Below are positions 37,227-46,659 of a DNA stretch of 64,000 nucleotides, piece after piece. The notes under the pieces are model-generated. The model made no database searches and had not been told where the DNA came from. It was given only the letters and a program-made list of their open reading frames with translations. The DNA is from Atlanticothrix silvestris CENA357. Its GTDB lineage: Bacteria; Cyanobacteriota; Cyanobacteriia; Cyanobacteriales; Nostocaceae. The stretch is from assembly GCF_016056295.1 (NCBI RefSeq), contig NZ_JAECZB010000081.1:1-64000 (forward strand), given 5' to 3'. Position 1 is the first letter of the stretch. Every line of letters begins with the position of its first letter. Both the position numbers and the translations under genes were made by a program.

Positions 37227-38123
37227 TCAATTATACAATTCAATACTAGGACTCAGGCTAATTAAATCATCAATATTGCGTTTCATCGTGTTGCAAATTG
37301 TATCTAAAGGCAAGTCATTAGCATCGTAACCGAAAGGATTTTCTATCTCCAATCCAATAGCTTCAATGCCAAATAAAGTAAAACTAATCAATGCCACAAT
37401 AACTCCTGTCCACCAACCAAGACTTTCCACAACTTGAAAAGGTAATAAGCAGCAATAGAGTAATAATAACTGCTTAAGATGAATAGCATAAGCTAGGGGG
37501 ATTGGTGTTTTCAAAATCCGTTCGCATGAGCCTAAATTATCCACTAACTTATTCAATAATTCTTGCATAGCTGTTAATTGGTAGCTATTTAGGCAATTTT
37601 GATTATATCGTTGCTGTAAATAATCTCCAATCCAAAAAGCAACTTCTAGCGGGGGATTATTCATATTTTTGAGTTTTCTATATTTAGAATCTGGTATTAA
37701 TTCTTGTAATTCATTCATTATCGGCTCTTCGCGCAAATGTAATTTAGTTGCTACAGCAAAAGCTACTAATAAATATAATGCCGCAATTTTACTTTCTCTA
37801 TCTTCCGCAGATATTTCATCAATAGATACCCAAATATGCCTAGCCAAATTTCGTACATTATTTACTATAGAACCCCAGGATTTCCTGCCTTCCCAAAAGC
37901 GTTCGTAAGCTGTATTAGTACGAAATACTAATAATAAACCTAAAACAATACTAGGGATAACACTTCCTAAAATTGGCTGAGATACAGATAATTTAAAATG
38001 ATAAAGAACAGAAACAAAAACACCAAATAAACCACATCCGAGAACGCGTTTATAAATGGCTGATATGACTGAGCCTTTTAGTTGAAAAGCTATTTGAAAC
38101 CATCGTTTTTTTTCGACTGTCAT
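37227..38123 (-). CDS. Bestrophin-family membrane channel protein
   Basis: 298 residues. It starts with WFQIAFQLKGSVISAIYKRVL, then a hydrophobic segment and GLLLVFRTNTAYERFWEGRKSW, the bestrophin/UPF0187 signature. Further helices around 205-255 are followed by EIENPFGYDANDLPLD, another hallmark. Bacterial bestrophins form pentameric ion channels; cyanobacterial and plastid relatives affect anion balance at thylakoids. Which ion is carried here is not readable. It is convergent with the restriction genes, with 3 bp between the ends. Confidence 0.88.
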   Translation of the reverse strand: MTVEKKRWFQIAFQLKGSVISAIYKRVLGCGLFGVFVSVLYHFKLSVSQPILGSVIPSIVLGLLLVFRTNTAYERFWEGRKSWGSIVNNVRNLARHIWVSIDEISAEDRESKIAALYLLVAFAVATKLHLREEPIMNELQELIPDSKYRKLKNMNNPPLEVAFWIGDYLQQRYNQNCLNSYQLTAMQELLNKLVDNLGSCERILKTPIPLAYAIHLKQLLLLYCCLLPFQVVESLGWWTGVIVALISFTLFGIEAIGLEIENPFGYDANDLPLDTICNTMKRNIDDLISLSPSIELYN

Positions 38124-38837
38124 GCAACTAACCTAAAATAATATTTAGTGAATATATCTAAGTCACCATCTGATAACTTAAAAACTCTAACTCTGAAAGT
38201 AGTACAACTGCCATTGAAGAATTTACCATGACAAGAGTATCAGAATTTCGTTCACCCAGACAAAGTAGCGAATACCCTTATTAGCAACTTGGTATCATCA
38301 GCTGTTATGAAAAAATCTTCATCCCTAAACAGATGTAGTTGTGCCAAATATTTAGTAAATATTTGGGAAATTACCGCTTTAACGGTAATTACAGCAAATT
38401 AAATCACAATCATAAAGATGGGAATGAGTGTGGCGGCAAATGTATGACTGGAAAGCAAAAGCGAAGTTTGTAGCAAAAATGAGTTATACGCACCGTTTTC
38501 TTCCTTGCCAAAGAATTTAACAATACGCTGTGAATTGGATATTAAAATCGTTCTAAGATTTCTGCTCTTGAAATTATGTCGCCAGAAATGCTATACGAGT
38601 GGTTAATTGAGGTAGAGGAACGTTACAACACCCAAAACGAGGAGTTAATACTTCTCAATATTGAGGCTGTTCGCCCCTAATTGCAAGCGGCATCTGATGA
38701 TGGGATTTGTTTTTGTGCGATCATTTTCATGCACAGTTACCGCTATACTGCACATGAAAAGCGGGTATTTACCCTAGCACAGAGTATTTCTACTCAAGTT
38801 TTAGTATCTCATGAAGTTACTCTTTTAGTGAAATTAG
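38124..38837. other. 714-bp region without a clear gene
   Basis: It contains an 8-bp hairpin AATTACCG-CTTTAA-CGGTAATT at 38369-38390. A plus-strand frame from ATG 38576 encodes 34 residues (MSPEMLYEWLIEVEERYNTQ and on) to a TAA at 38678-38680. That frame has an in-phase open continuation of 61 codons and could be a remnant. I recognise no family in it. Confidence 0.3.
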
Positions 38838-39585
38838 TTACCTCGTTTTTTGTTTCTCTGCTCTAATGTGTTGATTGGCTTGGTGTCTTAAACTCATAAC
38901 GCCTGTTTGGCTTAACGTCATTGCAGTAATGTAGCCTGTATCATCTTTTTCAAAAAAAATATTCGTATTCACGGCTTTAGCAAAAAACTCTAGCTCAATC
39001 AACTAATACCTGTTGGGCAACTGTCGTACCGCCACCCGAATAGCGATAATCCAAACCAGGAATAATGTTGACCTCTACCCTATCGCTATTAGCTGGAGGT
39101 TCGCCATTGAGAACTTAAATCGTAGTTGGCAATAAAGCTGATTTTGAATAGCCAGGAAAGCCATGCACAGTCAAGCCAGCAGTATGACTCAATAACTGGC
39201 GCAGAGTTATCTTGGGTTGCCAATCTGCGATCGCGGGCACACGCCATGAGGTGAGATAATTGTTAACATCCTCATCAAGATTAAGCCGTCCCTCCTGCAC
39301 AAGATGCATAACCGCTAAAGCAAAAACAGGTTTGCTGATTGAGGCTGCTTGAAATAATGTATTTGATGTGGTTTCACAGGTTTTTCCAGCCTCACACGCC
39401 CCAAAGCCACGCGCCCATTCGATTTCAAAATCATTAATGACGGCAATACTGATGCTTGGTGTGTGGTAATGTGCCAATCGCTCGTACAAGTTTTTCGGTA
39501 AACCGAATTTTTCTTCTAGCGCTGTCGCTGGTAAAAGATTATTGATGATACTCTCAATGCGTTGCTCAACAAATTGCTGCATCAA
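38838..39585 (-). pseudogene. Beta-lactamase-like serine hydrolase, nonsense and deletion
   Basis: The N-terminal 156 residues are a class-C-like serine hydrolase: SISIAVINDFEIEWARGFG, the active-site SxxK in AASISKPVFALAV, then ITLRQLLSHTAGL. A TAA at 39115-39117 replaces what is most simply CAA. After it the same frame continues VLNGEPPANSDRVEVN and PGLDYRYSGGGTT (the YxN-equivalent loop), then stops again. A further frame ending at 38838 encodes FFEKDDTGYITAMTLSQTG, typical of the family's C-terminal end. So there is a nonsense codon, and several hundred bases between the two halves are missing. Native members hydrolyse peptides or esters in the periplasm. Confidence 0.78.
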
Positions 39586-39862
39586 TATCCCCTACTTCTT
39601 CATTTCTTAATGTTACTTTCAGCAGCTAAGTTTTTGCATTAATAGGTATGAAAACTACCTGGATGATATTTACAAGACCAAGACTCAATTAGCAGCAGAA
39701 ATAATTACGGAACTCCAATCGCACCTAGCACTCTCTGATTTAAAAAAACTTAAGCTCTTTCCACGAATTGTATACCCAGTTAACTCGTGGAAAGAGCTTA
39801 TAAATCAAAACATTTACCAGAAAACTGAACTTTGCATCCAGTCCAAGATCCGATGACTAGAA

Positions 39863-40243
39863 TTAACCAAACCAGTGAGATGGTTCAGAATCCGGTTGAA
39901 CTGTTTCACAAAGGTGATGGCTAATCCAATCTGATTTTTCCTGGAAGAGAGCATAAATACCTTGGTGAATCAAATTTTGTATATGTAGTTGCTGTTCTAA
40001 AGGACTACGAGGCAACCTGGAGTTGATTAAGCAGTCTTCTTTTTCCAAGTTTTGCAGGGACATCTGTTCTGATGAGATTGCGCTATAAAAGCAGGGAATG
40101 CGGTTGAGGACAAAGGCAATTAACTCTTGGCGCAAATCAGGAATTGCAAAAGCTTGTTGGTAAGGATTATATGGATAGGTGTCTAAAACGTTTTCAATCT
40201 CTCCTAAGACAGATTGCTGTGTTAAATTGACTACTGTTTTCAT
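39863..40243 (-). CDS. Small cyanobacterial protein, ComFB-like
   Basis: 126 residues. The central part IPDLRQELIAFVLNRIPCFY resembles the core of late-competence ComFB-like proteins of cyanobacteria, where an ALNRLPPLY-type segment is conserved. The tail (SHHLCETVQPDSEPSHWFG) is not recognised. Complete frame, ATG at 40243, with no obvious partner. The role is unknown; the family name is a moderate guess. Confidence 0.5.
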   Translation of the reverse strand: MKTVVNLTQQSVLGEIENVLDTYPYNPYQQAFAIPDLRQELIAFVLNRIPCFYSAISSEQMSLQNLEKEDCLINSRLPRSPLEQQLHIQNLIHQGIYALFQEKSDWISHHLCETVQPDSEPSHWFG

Positions 40244-40783
40244 AAATTTTTAATTCCTTTTTTATCCAGTCCCTACTTGATTTGTACAGAGAAAAACACT
40301 CTAGATAGCTGTATTTTGATGACAACTAATTTAGAAGTGATTTAAGTTATAAATACTCCGATCCTGAACCGAATTTTTGATCTTGGTAGAATATGAGACA
40401 TCTGGCTCTGCTGATTTGGATTGAAGCTAATACTGATTGACAGTATGACTTCTGAAAACAGCACTCAATAAATTTAATGAAGCACTGATGTTTTATATTT
40501 ACATTCTAATTATTTTAATTTTTTCAGCAAAAAACTACACAAAATGCATTATAAACAATTAGGGATCAATTTTAGTGCCAAATAAAACAACATTAACAAG
40601 AGTAGTAAATGTGGCAAAATCAAACTTGCTGAGTAATTTATATTACTTATTAATGTCACTGAAAATTCTTACCATAACCTTTTAGATTTCTATCTATGTA
40701 TCCTCTAAAACTGCGTTATTGATCTGCTCATTTAATCAAGAACCTACCGTATTGAGCAACCAGTCTAGCGACAGATAAAATTA
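40244..40783. other. 540-bp AT-rich intergenic region
   Basis: Very AT-rich; I see no gene, convincing hairpin or repeat. It contains the promoter of the minus-strand ComFB-like gene. Confidence 0.4.
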
Positions 40784-41848
40784 CTAGGTGAAAACGTTGA
40801 AAAAATTCATATTAGGTAGAAGTAGCTGACGTAGTTGATTGTTAATTGCAACCGATGCAGCCATTCCTGAAAGCATCGCACCTTCTACGAGATTGCCACC
40901 ACACCAATCACCGCAGCATACTAAAGGTAAGGGAGTATTAGCTAATAAGACAGCTTCTTTTAAAGGATTTTGAGGAAAGGCATAACGCCAGCGATGCACT
41001 TGCATCCAATCAGGCTTCTCCAGCCAAGGAAGCGTCAGAGTTTGGGCTGCATACTGCAACATTTCTTGTCCCACAGCTTGTAAATCTGAGGACTCTAAAT
41101 GAAGTTGAGCAAACTGAGCGCTGCTTTGCACTACAAATACTGGTTGTTGGGGGTTGTGACGCTTGCTGCTGTCTAAACCAATCCATCCTAAAACTGCATG
41201 ATCGACAAAATTGAGTGCCTTCCAATGTGGGGGTGGTTGATCTGTAGTCTGATATCCAGCGATCGCAGTTATACAGGGATAAAATTCTACAGAACTCATC
41301 TGTTCCAAAAACTCTTTATCCAATAAACTTTTACCCAAGGGTTCCAACAGCATCAAAGCTTGAGGCGCAGGAATGGCAAGCACTACAGCTTGAGCAATTA
41401 ATTCTTCGTTGCTAGATTCCATAGTCAAGCACCAACTATTGTCGGGAGTTGGGTAAATATTTATAACACGTTGATTCAGCAAAACTTCTAAACCTGGAGC
41501 GAGAAATTTGGCGATCGCACTCATCCCCCCAGGCGCAACATAGCGAGGAATCATGTTTTCGGGTTCATGTAAAGAACCATCTGCCGAAAGTTGATAAACC
41601 TTGTCTGTCCAGACTTCCACAAGATGGCGATCGGCCAATAACTCCACAAAACGTCCCAGCAATTCACCTTGAGGTTTGAGGTAACATGCTCCATGATCTG
41701 CCCACGTTCCATGTAAGCGACGTGTGGCAACTCGTCCCCCTAAACCACGGGATTTTTCTACAACAATCACCGAATATCCCGCTTGGCTTAACTGCTGGGC
41801 ACAGACTAAACCTGCCATACCGGCACCAATCACTGCAACATCGGTCAT
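40784..41848 (-). CDS. Renalase-like FAD-dependent oxidoreductase
   Basis: 354 residues. The N-terminal FAD site is VAVIGAGMAGLVCAQQLSQA followed by VVEKSRGLGGRVATRR. RYVAPGGMSAIAKFLAPG and a C-terminal LVCCGDWCGGNLVEGAMLSG complete the pattern of cyanobacterial renalase-like flavoproteins. Such enzymes oxidise mis-formed NAD(P)H isomers or amines. No partner is evident. It is divergent from the YaaW/O-antigen-ligase-like pair. Confidence 0.85.
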   Translation of the reverse strand: MTDVAVIGAGMAGLVCAQQLSQAGYSVIVVEKSRGLGGRVATRRLHGTWADHGACYLKPQGELLGRFVELLADRHLVEVWTDKVYQLSADGSLHEPENMIPRYVAPGGMSAIAKFLAPGLEVLLNQRVINIYPTPDNSWCLTMESSNEELIAQAVVLAIPAPQALMLLEPLGKSLLDKEFLEQMSSVEFYPCITAIAGYQTTDQPPPHWKALNFVDHAVLGWIGLDSSKRHNPQQPVFVVQSSAQFAQLHLESSDLQAVGQEMLQYAAQTLTLPWLEKPDWMQVHRWRYAFPQNPLKEAVLLANTPLPLVCCGDWCGGNLVEGAMLSGMAASVAINNQLRQLLLPNMNFFNVFT

Positions 41849-41972
41849 TAGTCAATAGTCCTTTGTTATTGGTCATTAGTTACTGGTCATTGATTAAAAG
41901 ACTACTAATGACTGCTGAAAGCTAATAGTAGAATAAGGTACAGGAAAACTGTACGGAAGGGAGGCAGGGACA

Positions 41973-42815
41973 TTGGATGAGATGAGGGCTGCGCTGGAGC
42001 TAGCAACAGAAGAAGAATTGCAGGACTTAACAGCGATTCTGTTTAGTCGTAAATTTAATCCCCTAGATTATGTTCATACACCAGAACCCATTGAAGTACA
42101 AAGTCAAGACCGCAGGGCTTGGCTAGATACCCTCGAAAATCGCTTTCGGTTTTTGGCGGCCGATGGAATGACGGTATTGCGGGGACGCACAACTCAGGTG
42201 ACTTATCGACAAGCATTAATTCAAGTATGTAAATATCTGAAAATTCCTTATTCAGATCAGTTAACAACCGTTGATTTAGAAGCAGAGGTATTTTTACATT
42301 TGCTTGGGCAGGTGTGGAAAAAGTTGCCAGAAAAGGAAAAACAAAAATTGACTGAGCAGGTGCAACGTCATCTGGTGAAATCAGAACTTAAACAACCGCT
42401 ACCATTGTTATTGCAGCGTGACCCATTAGGATTACTTTTTAAAGGTGGTAGTGCCTTGGCTGTGACATCCGTCCTCCAGCCGCTGGTTCTACAACAAATC
42501 GCCCGTCAATTTGCTATCCACTTTGCGACTTATCAAGTAGCTAAGCAGGCAGCAATTACAGGCTCAGAAGTAGCTACAACGCAGTTTAAAAACTACGTGG
42601 CTCTGCAAATGGCGCGACGGGGTATGACTATGAGTGCAGCGCGTTATGGAGCAGTTCGCAGTGTGTTTGCGATCGCTGGCCCAATGATGTGGACTTGGTT
42701 CTTTGCTGATTTAGGATGGAGAGCGATCGCTACTAACTATGGTCGCATCATCCCGACAATCTTTGCCTTAGCGCAAATTCGTTTAACTCGTGCTGAATGT
42801 TGGGAGCCAGCTTGA
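41973..42815 (+). CDS. YaaW/UPF0174-family protein
   Basis: 280 residues; TTG at 41973 preceded by GGGAGG. The N-terminal half begins MDEMRAALELATEEELQDLT and contains LDTLENRFRFLAADGMTVLR, a region typical of UPF0174. The C-terminal half has hydrophobic stretches with SVFAIAGPMMWTWFFADLGW, so membrane association is likely. Function unknown. Its last 19 bp overlap the start of the next gene, so the two are an operon. Confidence 0.75.
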   Translation: MDEMRAALELATEEELQDLTAILFSRKFNPLDYVHTPEPIEVQSQDRRAWLDTLENRFRFLAADGMTVLRGRTTQVTYRQALIQVCKYLKIPYSDQLTTVDLEAEVFLHLLGQVWKKLPEKEKQKLTEQVQRHLVKSELKQPLPLLLQRDPLGLLFKGGSALAVTSVLQPLVLQQIARQFAIHFATYQVAKQAAITGSEVATTQFKNYVALQMARRGMTMSAARYGAVRSVFAIAGPMMWTWFFADLGWRAIATNYGRIIPTIFALAQIRLTRAECWEPA

Positions 42816-44155
42816 AGTTAGCTTTTTACCATCCTAACCCTGATTTACAAGCCCCTTGGAATTATGCCCAAATCGGACTGATCATTTTCCCCTTGAGTCC
42901 GTTGTTGGGGGCTGTTGGTATAGGTTTTGCAGTCTTAATAACTTGGCTGCGCCAAAACCGCGTAATTATCCACCGCCCCCTCAATTGGGGGTTTGCTGCT
43001 CTCAGTGTGTTACTGATAATTACCAGTGGGTTTGCTGATGATCAGACAGTAGCTTTCCTCGGCTTATTTAATTTCTTACCGTTCTTTCTACTTTTTGTTG
43101 GACTCAGTGCTTTAATTCAGACAACTGCCCAATTACGACAAATAGCTTGGATTCTGGTTATTGGTTCTGTGCCATTAACGATTATGGGCTTCGGACAGTT
43201 GTTTTTGGGTTGGACTTTAAACTTCCAATTTTTGTGGATTGTGTTTGATTGGGCGATCGCACCTGGAGGAGATCCACCGGGGCGGATGGCTGCAATTTTT
43301 ATGCACGCTAATACCTGCGCTGCTTATTTAGCGATCGTATTCACTCTAGGATTAGCCTTGTGGATAGAACAATGGCGCTTAGGCATTGGGTATAAGGTAA
43401 GACGGATTCTCAATCACTCAGTTACTATTCCCCAACCCTCACTACCCTTGCTGTTCTTAACGGCGACAGTAATTGCCAACTTTGTCGCCTTGATTTTAAC
43501 TAACTCACGCAATGGATGGGCGATCGCGATCGTTGCCTGTTTAGCCTATGCATTTTACCAAGGTTGGCGCATTCTCGTTGGCGGTGTTCTCGGTGTTGCT
43601 GCTAGTGCCCTTTTGGCAGCTTTTGCTCCCTTACCAATTGCTAAAATTTTTCGTCAGGTCGTTCCTGCTTTCTTTTGGGCACGGTTAAACGACGACATGT
43701 ATCCAGATAGACCAGTTGCCTTAATGCGAAAAACCCAGTGGGAGTTTGCTTGGTCTTTGACTCAGCAGCATCCTTGGACAGGCTGGGGTTTACGTAATTT
43801 CACAGCACTGTACAAAGCCCAAATGCAAATTGACTTGGGTCATCCCCATAACTTGTTTTTAATGTTATCTGCTGAAACGGGATTGCTGAATACTGTATTA
43901 TTTTTTGGTTTACTTGGTTGGATCTTTTTTGCAGGTATCCAACTATTAGGAAAATCAAATTATATACCGTCAAAAGATAGATTGATAGTTTTCAGTTATC
44001 TTTTGGTATTTGTTGAGTGGTTACTATTCAATACAGTAGATGTAACTCTCTTCGATTTCCGCTTGAATACACTCTCATGGTTACTCTTATCTGCTATTTG
44101 TGGAGTGGCGTTTTACTACAATCTACCTAAGAAGCCTGCAGATGAAAAAAGCTAG
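42797..44155 (+). CDS. O-antigen-ligase-family membrane protein (IctB-like)
   Basis: 452 residues with 10-12 hydrophobic helices. Family marks are ALILTNSRNGWAIAIVACLA and the large periplasmic loop ending HPWTGWGLRNF then DLGHPHNLFLMLSAETG. The cyanobacterial branch was named IctB for a proposed role in inorganic carbon supply, but the fold is that of WaaL/O-antigen ligases, which move lipid-linked glycans in the periplasm. The start overlaps YaaW by 19 bp; a TTG at 42812 is an alternative. Terminator-like hairpins follow at about 44334-44381. Confidence 0.85.
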   Translation: MLGASLKLAFYHPNPDLQAPWNYAQIGLIIFPLSPLLGAVGIGFAVLITWLRQNRVIIHRPLNWGFAALSVLLIITSGFADDQTVAFLGLFNFLPFFLLFVGLSALIQTTAQLRQIAWILVIGSVPLTIMGFGQLFLGWTLNFQFLWIVFDWAIAPGGDPPGRMAAIFMHANTCAAYLAIVFTLGLALWIEQWRLGIGYKVRRILNHSVTIPQPSLPLLFLTATVIANFVALILTNSRNGWAIAIVACLAYAFYQGWRILVGGVLGVAASALLAAFAPLPIAKIFRQVVPAFFWARLNDDMYPDRPVALMRKTQWEFAWSLTQQHPWTGWGLRNFTALYKAQMQIDLGHPHNLFLMLSAETGLLNTVLFFGLLGWIFFAGIQLLGKSNYIPSKDRLIVFSYLLVFVEWLLFNTVDVTLFDFRLNTLSWLLLSAICGVAFYYNLPKKPADEKS

Positions 44156-44614
44156 CTTCAAGGTTGATTTTTAAGATCAATGGCATTGGTTATAATCAAA
44201 AATTTTCAGTGGTTATACTGGGGTAGTTTCTAAGCTCTAGTTAATAAGATTACTATATTCACATTTGTGACTGTGAGTGTGGTTAATCTAAAAAATTAGC
44301 CACTGTTGCTGATAGTTGGGAAGGTGTAGGGACAACCCTTTTGGGTTTTCCTGCATGACGGGCATCTAAATTTAGGTGCCCTTTTATATTGTTGAGATTT
44401 TTGTCAGTTAAGCATTTAGAGATTTTTTGTATCAAATGCTATTAGCCTTTCAAATTTTAAAGCATTAGCAATAGTTCATTGATAATCAAACCACAAGGAA
44501 TAGCGGTTTCAATGTCTAAGCTAGCAGCTAAGTCCAAAGGGCGAGGCGATCGCACTGTTTTGAGTAAACAAGATTAACTTTAGAAGAGTGCTAAGCTATT
44601 ATGCTTTTAAATGA
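44156..44614. other. 459-bp intergenic region with terminators
   Basis: AACCC/GGGTT near 44334-44347 and the strong hairpin at 44360-44381 end the upstream operon. The rest is AT-rich with one GCGATCGC at 44547-44554. No gene is seen. Confidence 0.5.
44360..44381 (+). terminator. Rho-independent terminator
   Basis: Inverted repeat GGGCATCTAAA/TTTAGGTGCCC immediately followed by TTTTATATT, about 205 bp after the O-antigen-ligase-like gene. Confidence 0.75.
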
Positions 44615-45034
44615 CACAATCACTTCCTACTTAATGAACTAGGACTAACTCTGCAATACTGCTTAGAAACCCACATCCACGCCGATCATATTACTGGCAC
44701 AGCTAAACTGCGGGAGGCTACGGGTTGTTTGGCAATTGTACCTGAGAATGCCCAGGCTGTATGTGCAGATAAATTTATGAAAGATCAAGAAATATTGGAA
44801 TTAGGGAGTGTGAAAATAGAAGCGATCGCCACTCCCGGTCATACTGATAGTCATAATGCCTATTTGCTTAATGGTACTCATTTGTTGACTGGAGATGCGC
44901 TCCTCATTCGTGGCTGTGGACGGACTGACTTCCAGGGTGAGAATGCAGGAATCATGTATGACTCAATAACGCAACGCTTCAAACTATTTGATGCCGGGTT
45001 TACAAAAGTAAACCATCTTGAAGTCGGTCGTTGA
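44615..45034 (+). pseudogene. Persulfide dioxygenase (ETHE1-like MBL-fold), truncated
   Basis: The frame begins just after a TGA at 44612 and reads LNELGLTLQYCLETHIHADHI, the metallo-beta-lactamase THxHADH motif. ATPGHTDSH and LLTGDALLIRGCGRTDFQ follow, all characteristic of ETHE1/Blh sulfur dioxygenases. About 45 N-terminal residues and about 60-70 C-terminal residues are missing; the last recognisable part ends at VNHLEVGR. An ArsR-family regulator of the kind often paired with such genes lies 1.6 kb away. Function is lost. Confidence 0.8.
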
Positions 45035-45053
45035 ACAATTTGATGCACTCACT

Positions 45054-45599
45054 ATGTATAAATTTGCTGCTGCTTCGGAGAATGAACCTATCGTGTTTGG
45101 CTCTGCTCGCCCTGGATATAGTAACGAGCAAGTAACTGAGTGGATTGAATTTATGCAGAATCAAAACATTAAGCGTGTCTGCTGTTTACTTTCTGAATCT
45201 CAACTGACTCGCTATTCCAATCTGCTTGAGCTTTACCGACAGACCTTCGGTCTCAACTCAGTATGTTGGACACCAATCGAGGATTTTCACTTTGCCACCC
45301 CCGAAATTCTCATCCACCAAATTTTACCGTTCTTAGCGACCGCCAACCAGAATTATGAGAAGGTGGTTGTTCATTGTTCTGGTGGAATTGGGCGCACCGG
45401 GCACGTTTTAGCGGCTTGGCTTGTGGCTGGACGCGGACTCTCCAATAAAGCAGCGATCGCAGCCGTTAAGCAAACTGGGAGAAATCCCTATGAAGCAATC
45501 ATCGCCGCCCCTTTCAAGGGACGCAATCCTTGGAAAGTTGCGGCGGAACTTGATCTGCTACTGGATGAATGCAATCGATTAAGAGGCAAGTTAGCTTGA
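45054..45599 (+). CDS. Protein-tyrosine-phosphatase-like protein
   Basis: 181 residues from ATG 45054; a TTG at 45018 would overlap the pseudogene. The active-site loop VVVHCSGGIGRTG has the HCxxGxxR signature (Cys108, Arg114 from this start). An upstream acidic loop in TPIEDFHFATPE may supply the general acid. IVFGSARPGYSN near the start and ACCLLSE-like text are typical of cyanobacterial dual-specificity-like phosphatases. The substrate is unknown. It lies just 5' of an attC-like site. Confidence 0.85.
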   Translation: MYKFAAASENEPIVFGSARPGYSNEQVTEWIEFMQNQNIKRVCCLLSESQLTRYSNLLELYRQTFGLNSVCWTPIEDFHFATPEILIHQILPFLATANQNYEKVVVHCSGGIGRTGHVLAAWLVAGRGLSNKAAIAAVKQTGRNPYEAIIAAPFKGRNPWKVAAELDLLLDECNRLRGKLA

Positions 45600-45654
45600 T
45601 GTCGAACTCTGCACAGACACTTTCAAACTACTGCCAACACCAAGATGTAAAGCA

Positions 45655-45740
45655 GTCCAACGGTGAAGGTGAGCGGCAGCAGATATCTTTGAACTCAGCA
45701 CCAAGATCTCTCAACTGTCCGCTCCACCACAGTGTTGGGC
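45655..45740 (-). repeat. attC-like recombination site, solitary
   Basis: The 86-bp segment starts GTCCAAC and ends GTTGGGC, matching RYYYAAC and GTTRRRY. Inside, GTGAGCGG pairs with CCGCTCCAC leaving one extra base, the extrahelical-base pattern of integron attC sites. Read on the minus strand the extra base falls in the first arm and the site would end in GTTGGAC, so it would sit 42 bp after the GNAT gene. The 41 bp at 45621-45661 resemble 46401-46441 on the other side of that gene. No integrase is present. Confidence 0.5.
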
Positions 45741-45782
45741 GGTTGGCTTTCACTATCCGATTCAATAGCTGCCACTGAAATG

Positions 45783-46292
45783 CTACTGTACGTTAGCTCC
45801 ATATTTCTTTTCAAGATAGTGAACTTCAGGATCATCTTCCCGTTGCCCTAAATCAACCCATCCGTGCTTGAGATAAAATCTCATTGCCACTCGATTCGTA
45901 GGACTGACGTTCAAGCGGGCTGACTGACAACCCAGACGCTTGAAAAAATGAGCCGCGTGTTGATCTAACTGCTGACCAAAACCCTGACCTCGAAACTCTG
46001 GAGTCAGGTAAAACAAATTGACGTAGCCAACGCTTGAATCGTGTTGACAACGCATCATCTCAATTTGCCCAATGATTTGCTGTTCTTTCCAAACGTGTAC
46101 ACAACTGTTCGGGATTTCTGTCATTCGCTGTCTCAGCCACTGCAAATATTCCTCAGATCCGCTTCCATCCTCTTTATAAAACCGAGCGGCTGAACCAAAG
46201 CTGCAAATGAAAGAGTCTGCTCTGAACTGAACGCATAAATCTTGATCCCGCTCTAGGTTGAGAGGTTTGAACTCAAGCGTAGAAGATTGCAA
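45783..46292 (-). CDS. GNAT-family N-acetyltransferase
   Basis: 169 residues, TTG start at 46292 after GGAGAAAC. The acetyl-CoA-binding region reads YLTPEFRGQGFGQQLDQHAA, the (R/Q)xxGx(G/A) loop of GNAT enzymes, followed by CQSARLNVSPTNRVAMRFYL and a final HGWVDLG. The acceptor molecule is unknown. The gene lies between an attC-like site and a related repeat end (46401-46441), as a gene cassette would. Confidence 0.85.
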   Translation of the reverse strand: MQSSTLEFKPLNLERDQDLCVQFRADSFICSFGSAARFYKEDGSGSEEYLQWLRQRMTEIPNSCVHVWKEQQIIGQIEMMRCQHDSSVGYVNLFYLTPEFRGQGFGQQLDQHAAHFFKRLGCQSARLNVSPTNRVAMRFYLKHGWVDLGQREDDPEVHYLEKKYGANVQ

Positions 46293-46659
46293 TCTTGTTT
46301 CTCCAGGCTAAATTTGTGCGTTGTTTCAGCAACTAACTGACCGTAACGTCGTCTTTGCCAACATTGCCAGAAATTTGAACATTCTGCATTAAAAGATACG
46401 TTTCAAAGTACTGTCAACACCGATAACTCAAGCCGCCCAACTATTTATTATACGGAAACTATCCGTATGATCTTTTTCTAAATTTTAATATATCAAGCAT
46501 TACGCGTAATTACTGGGGAGTAGTAGTTTTAGTTTACACAGATTTGCAGATAGAAATTTGGCATTCTTCTGGAAGTGCGATCGCTCAACTGTTCGCATTT
46601 GGTGAACAGACTATACTACTATATAGTAATATAACAAAGATGCATTTTTAGTCCTCCTT
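46293..46659. other. Regulatory gap before the ArsR gene
   Basis: It holds a repeat end (46401-46441, finishing GCCCAAC), a 7-bp hairpin ATACGGA-AACTA-TCCGTAT at 46450-46468 and the candidate operators listed separately. Confidence 0.45.
46589..46628. promoter_or_regulatory. Candidate ArsR-type operators
   Basis: Two dyads lie 32-71 bp before the regulator's ATG: CTGTTC...GAACAG (46589-46609, 9-bp centre) and a perfect 12-bp palindrome TACTATATAGTA (46617-46628). AT-rich palindromes of the second kind are the usual targets of ArsR/BigR-like repressors, so autoregulation is likely (inference). Confidence 0.5.

Noticed and set aside
43258-43265. GCGATCGC octamers as regulatory sites
   Set aside because: HIP1 is spread through coding and non-coding DNA alike and is a genome-wide feature, not a local operator.
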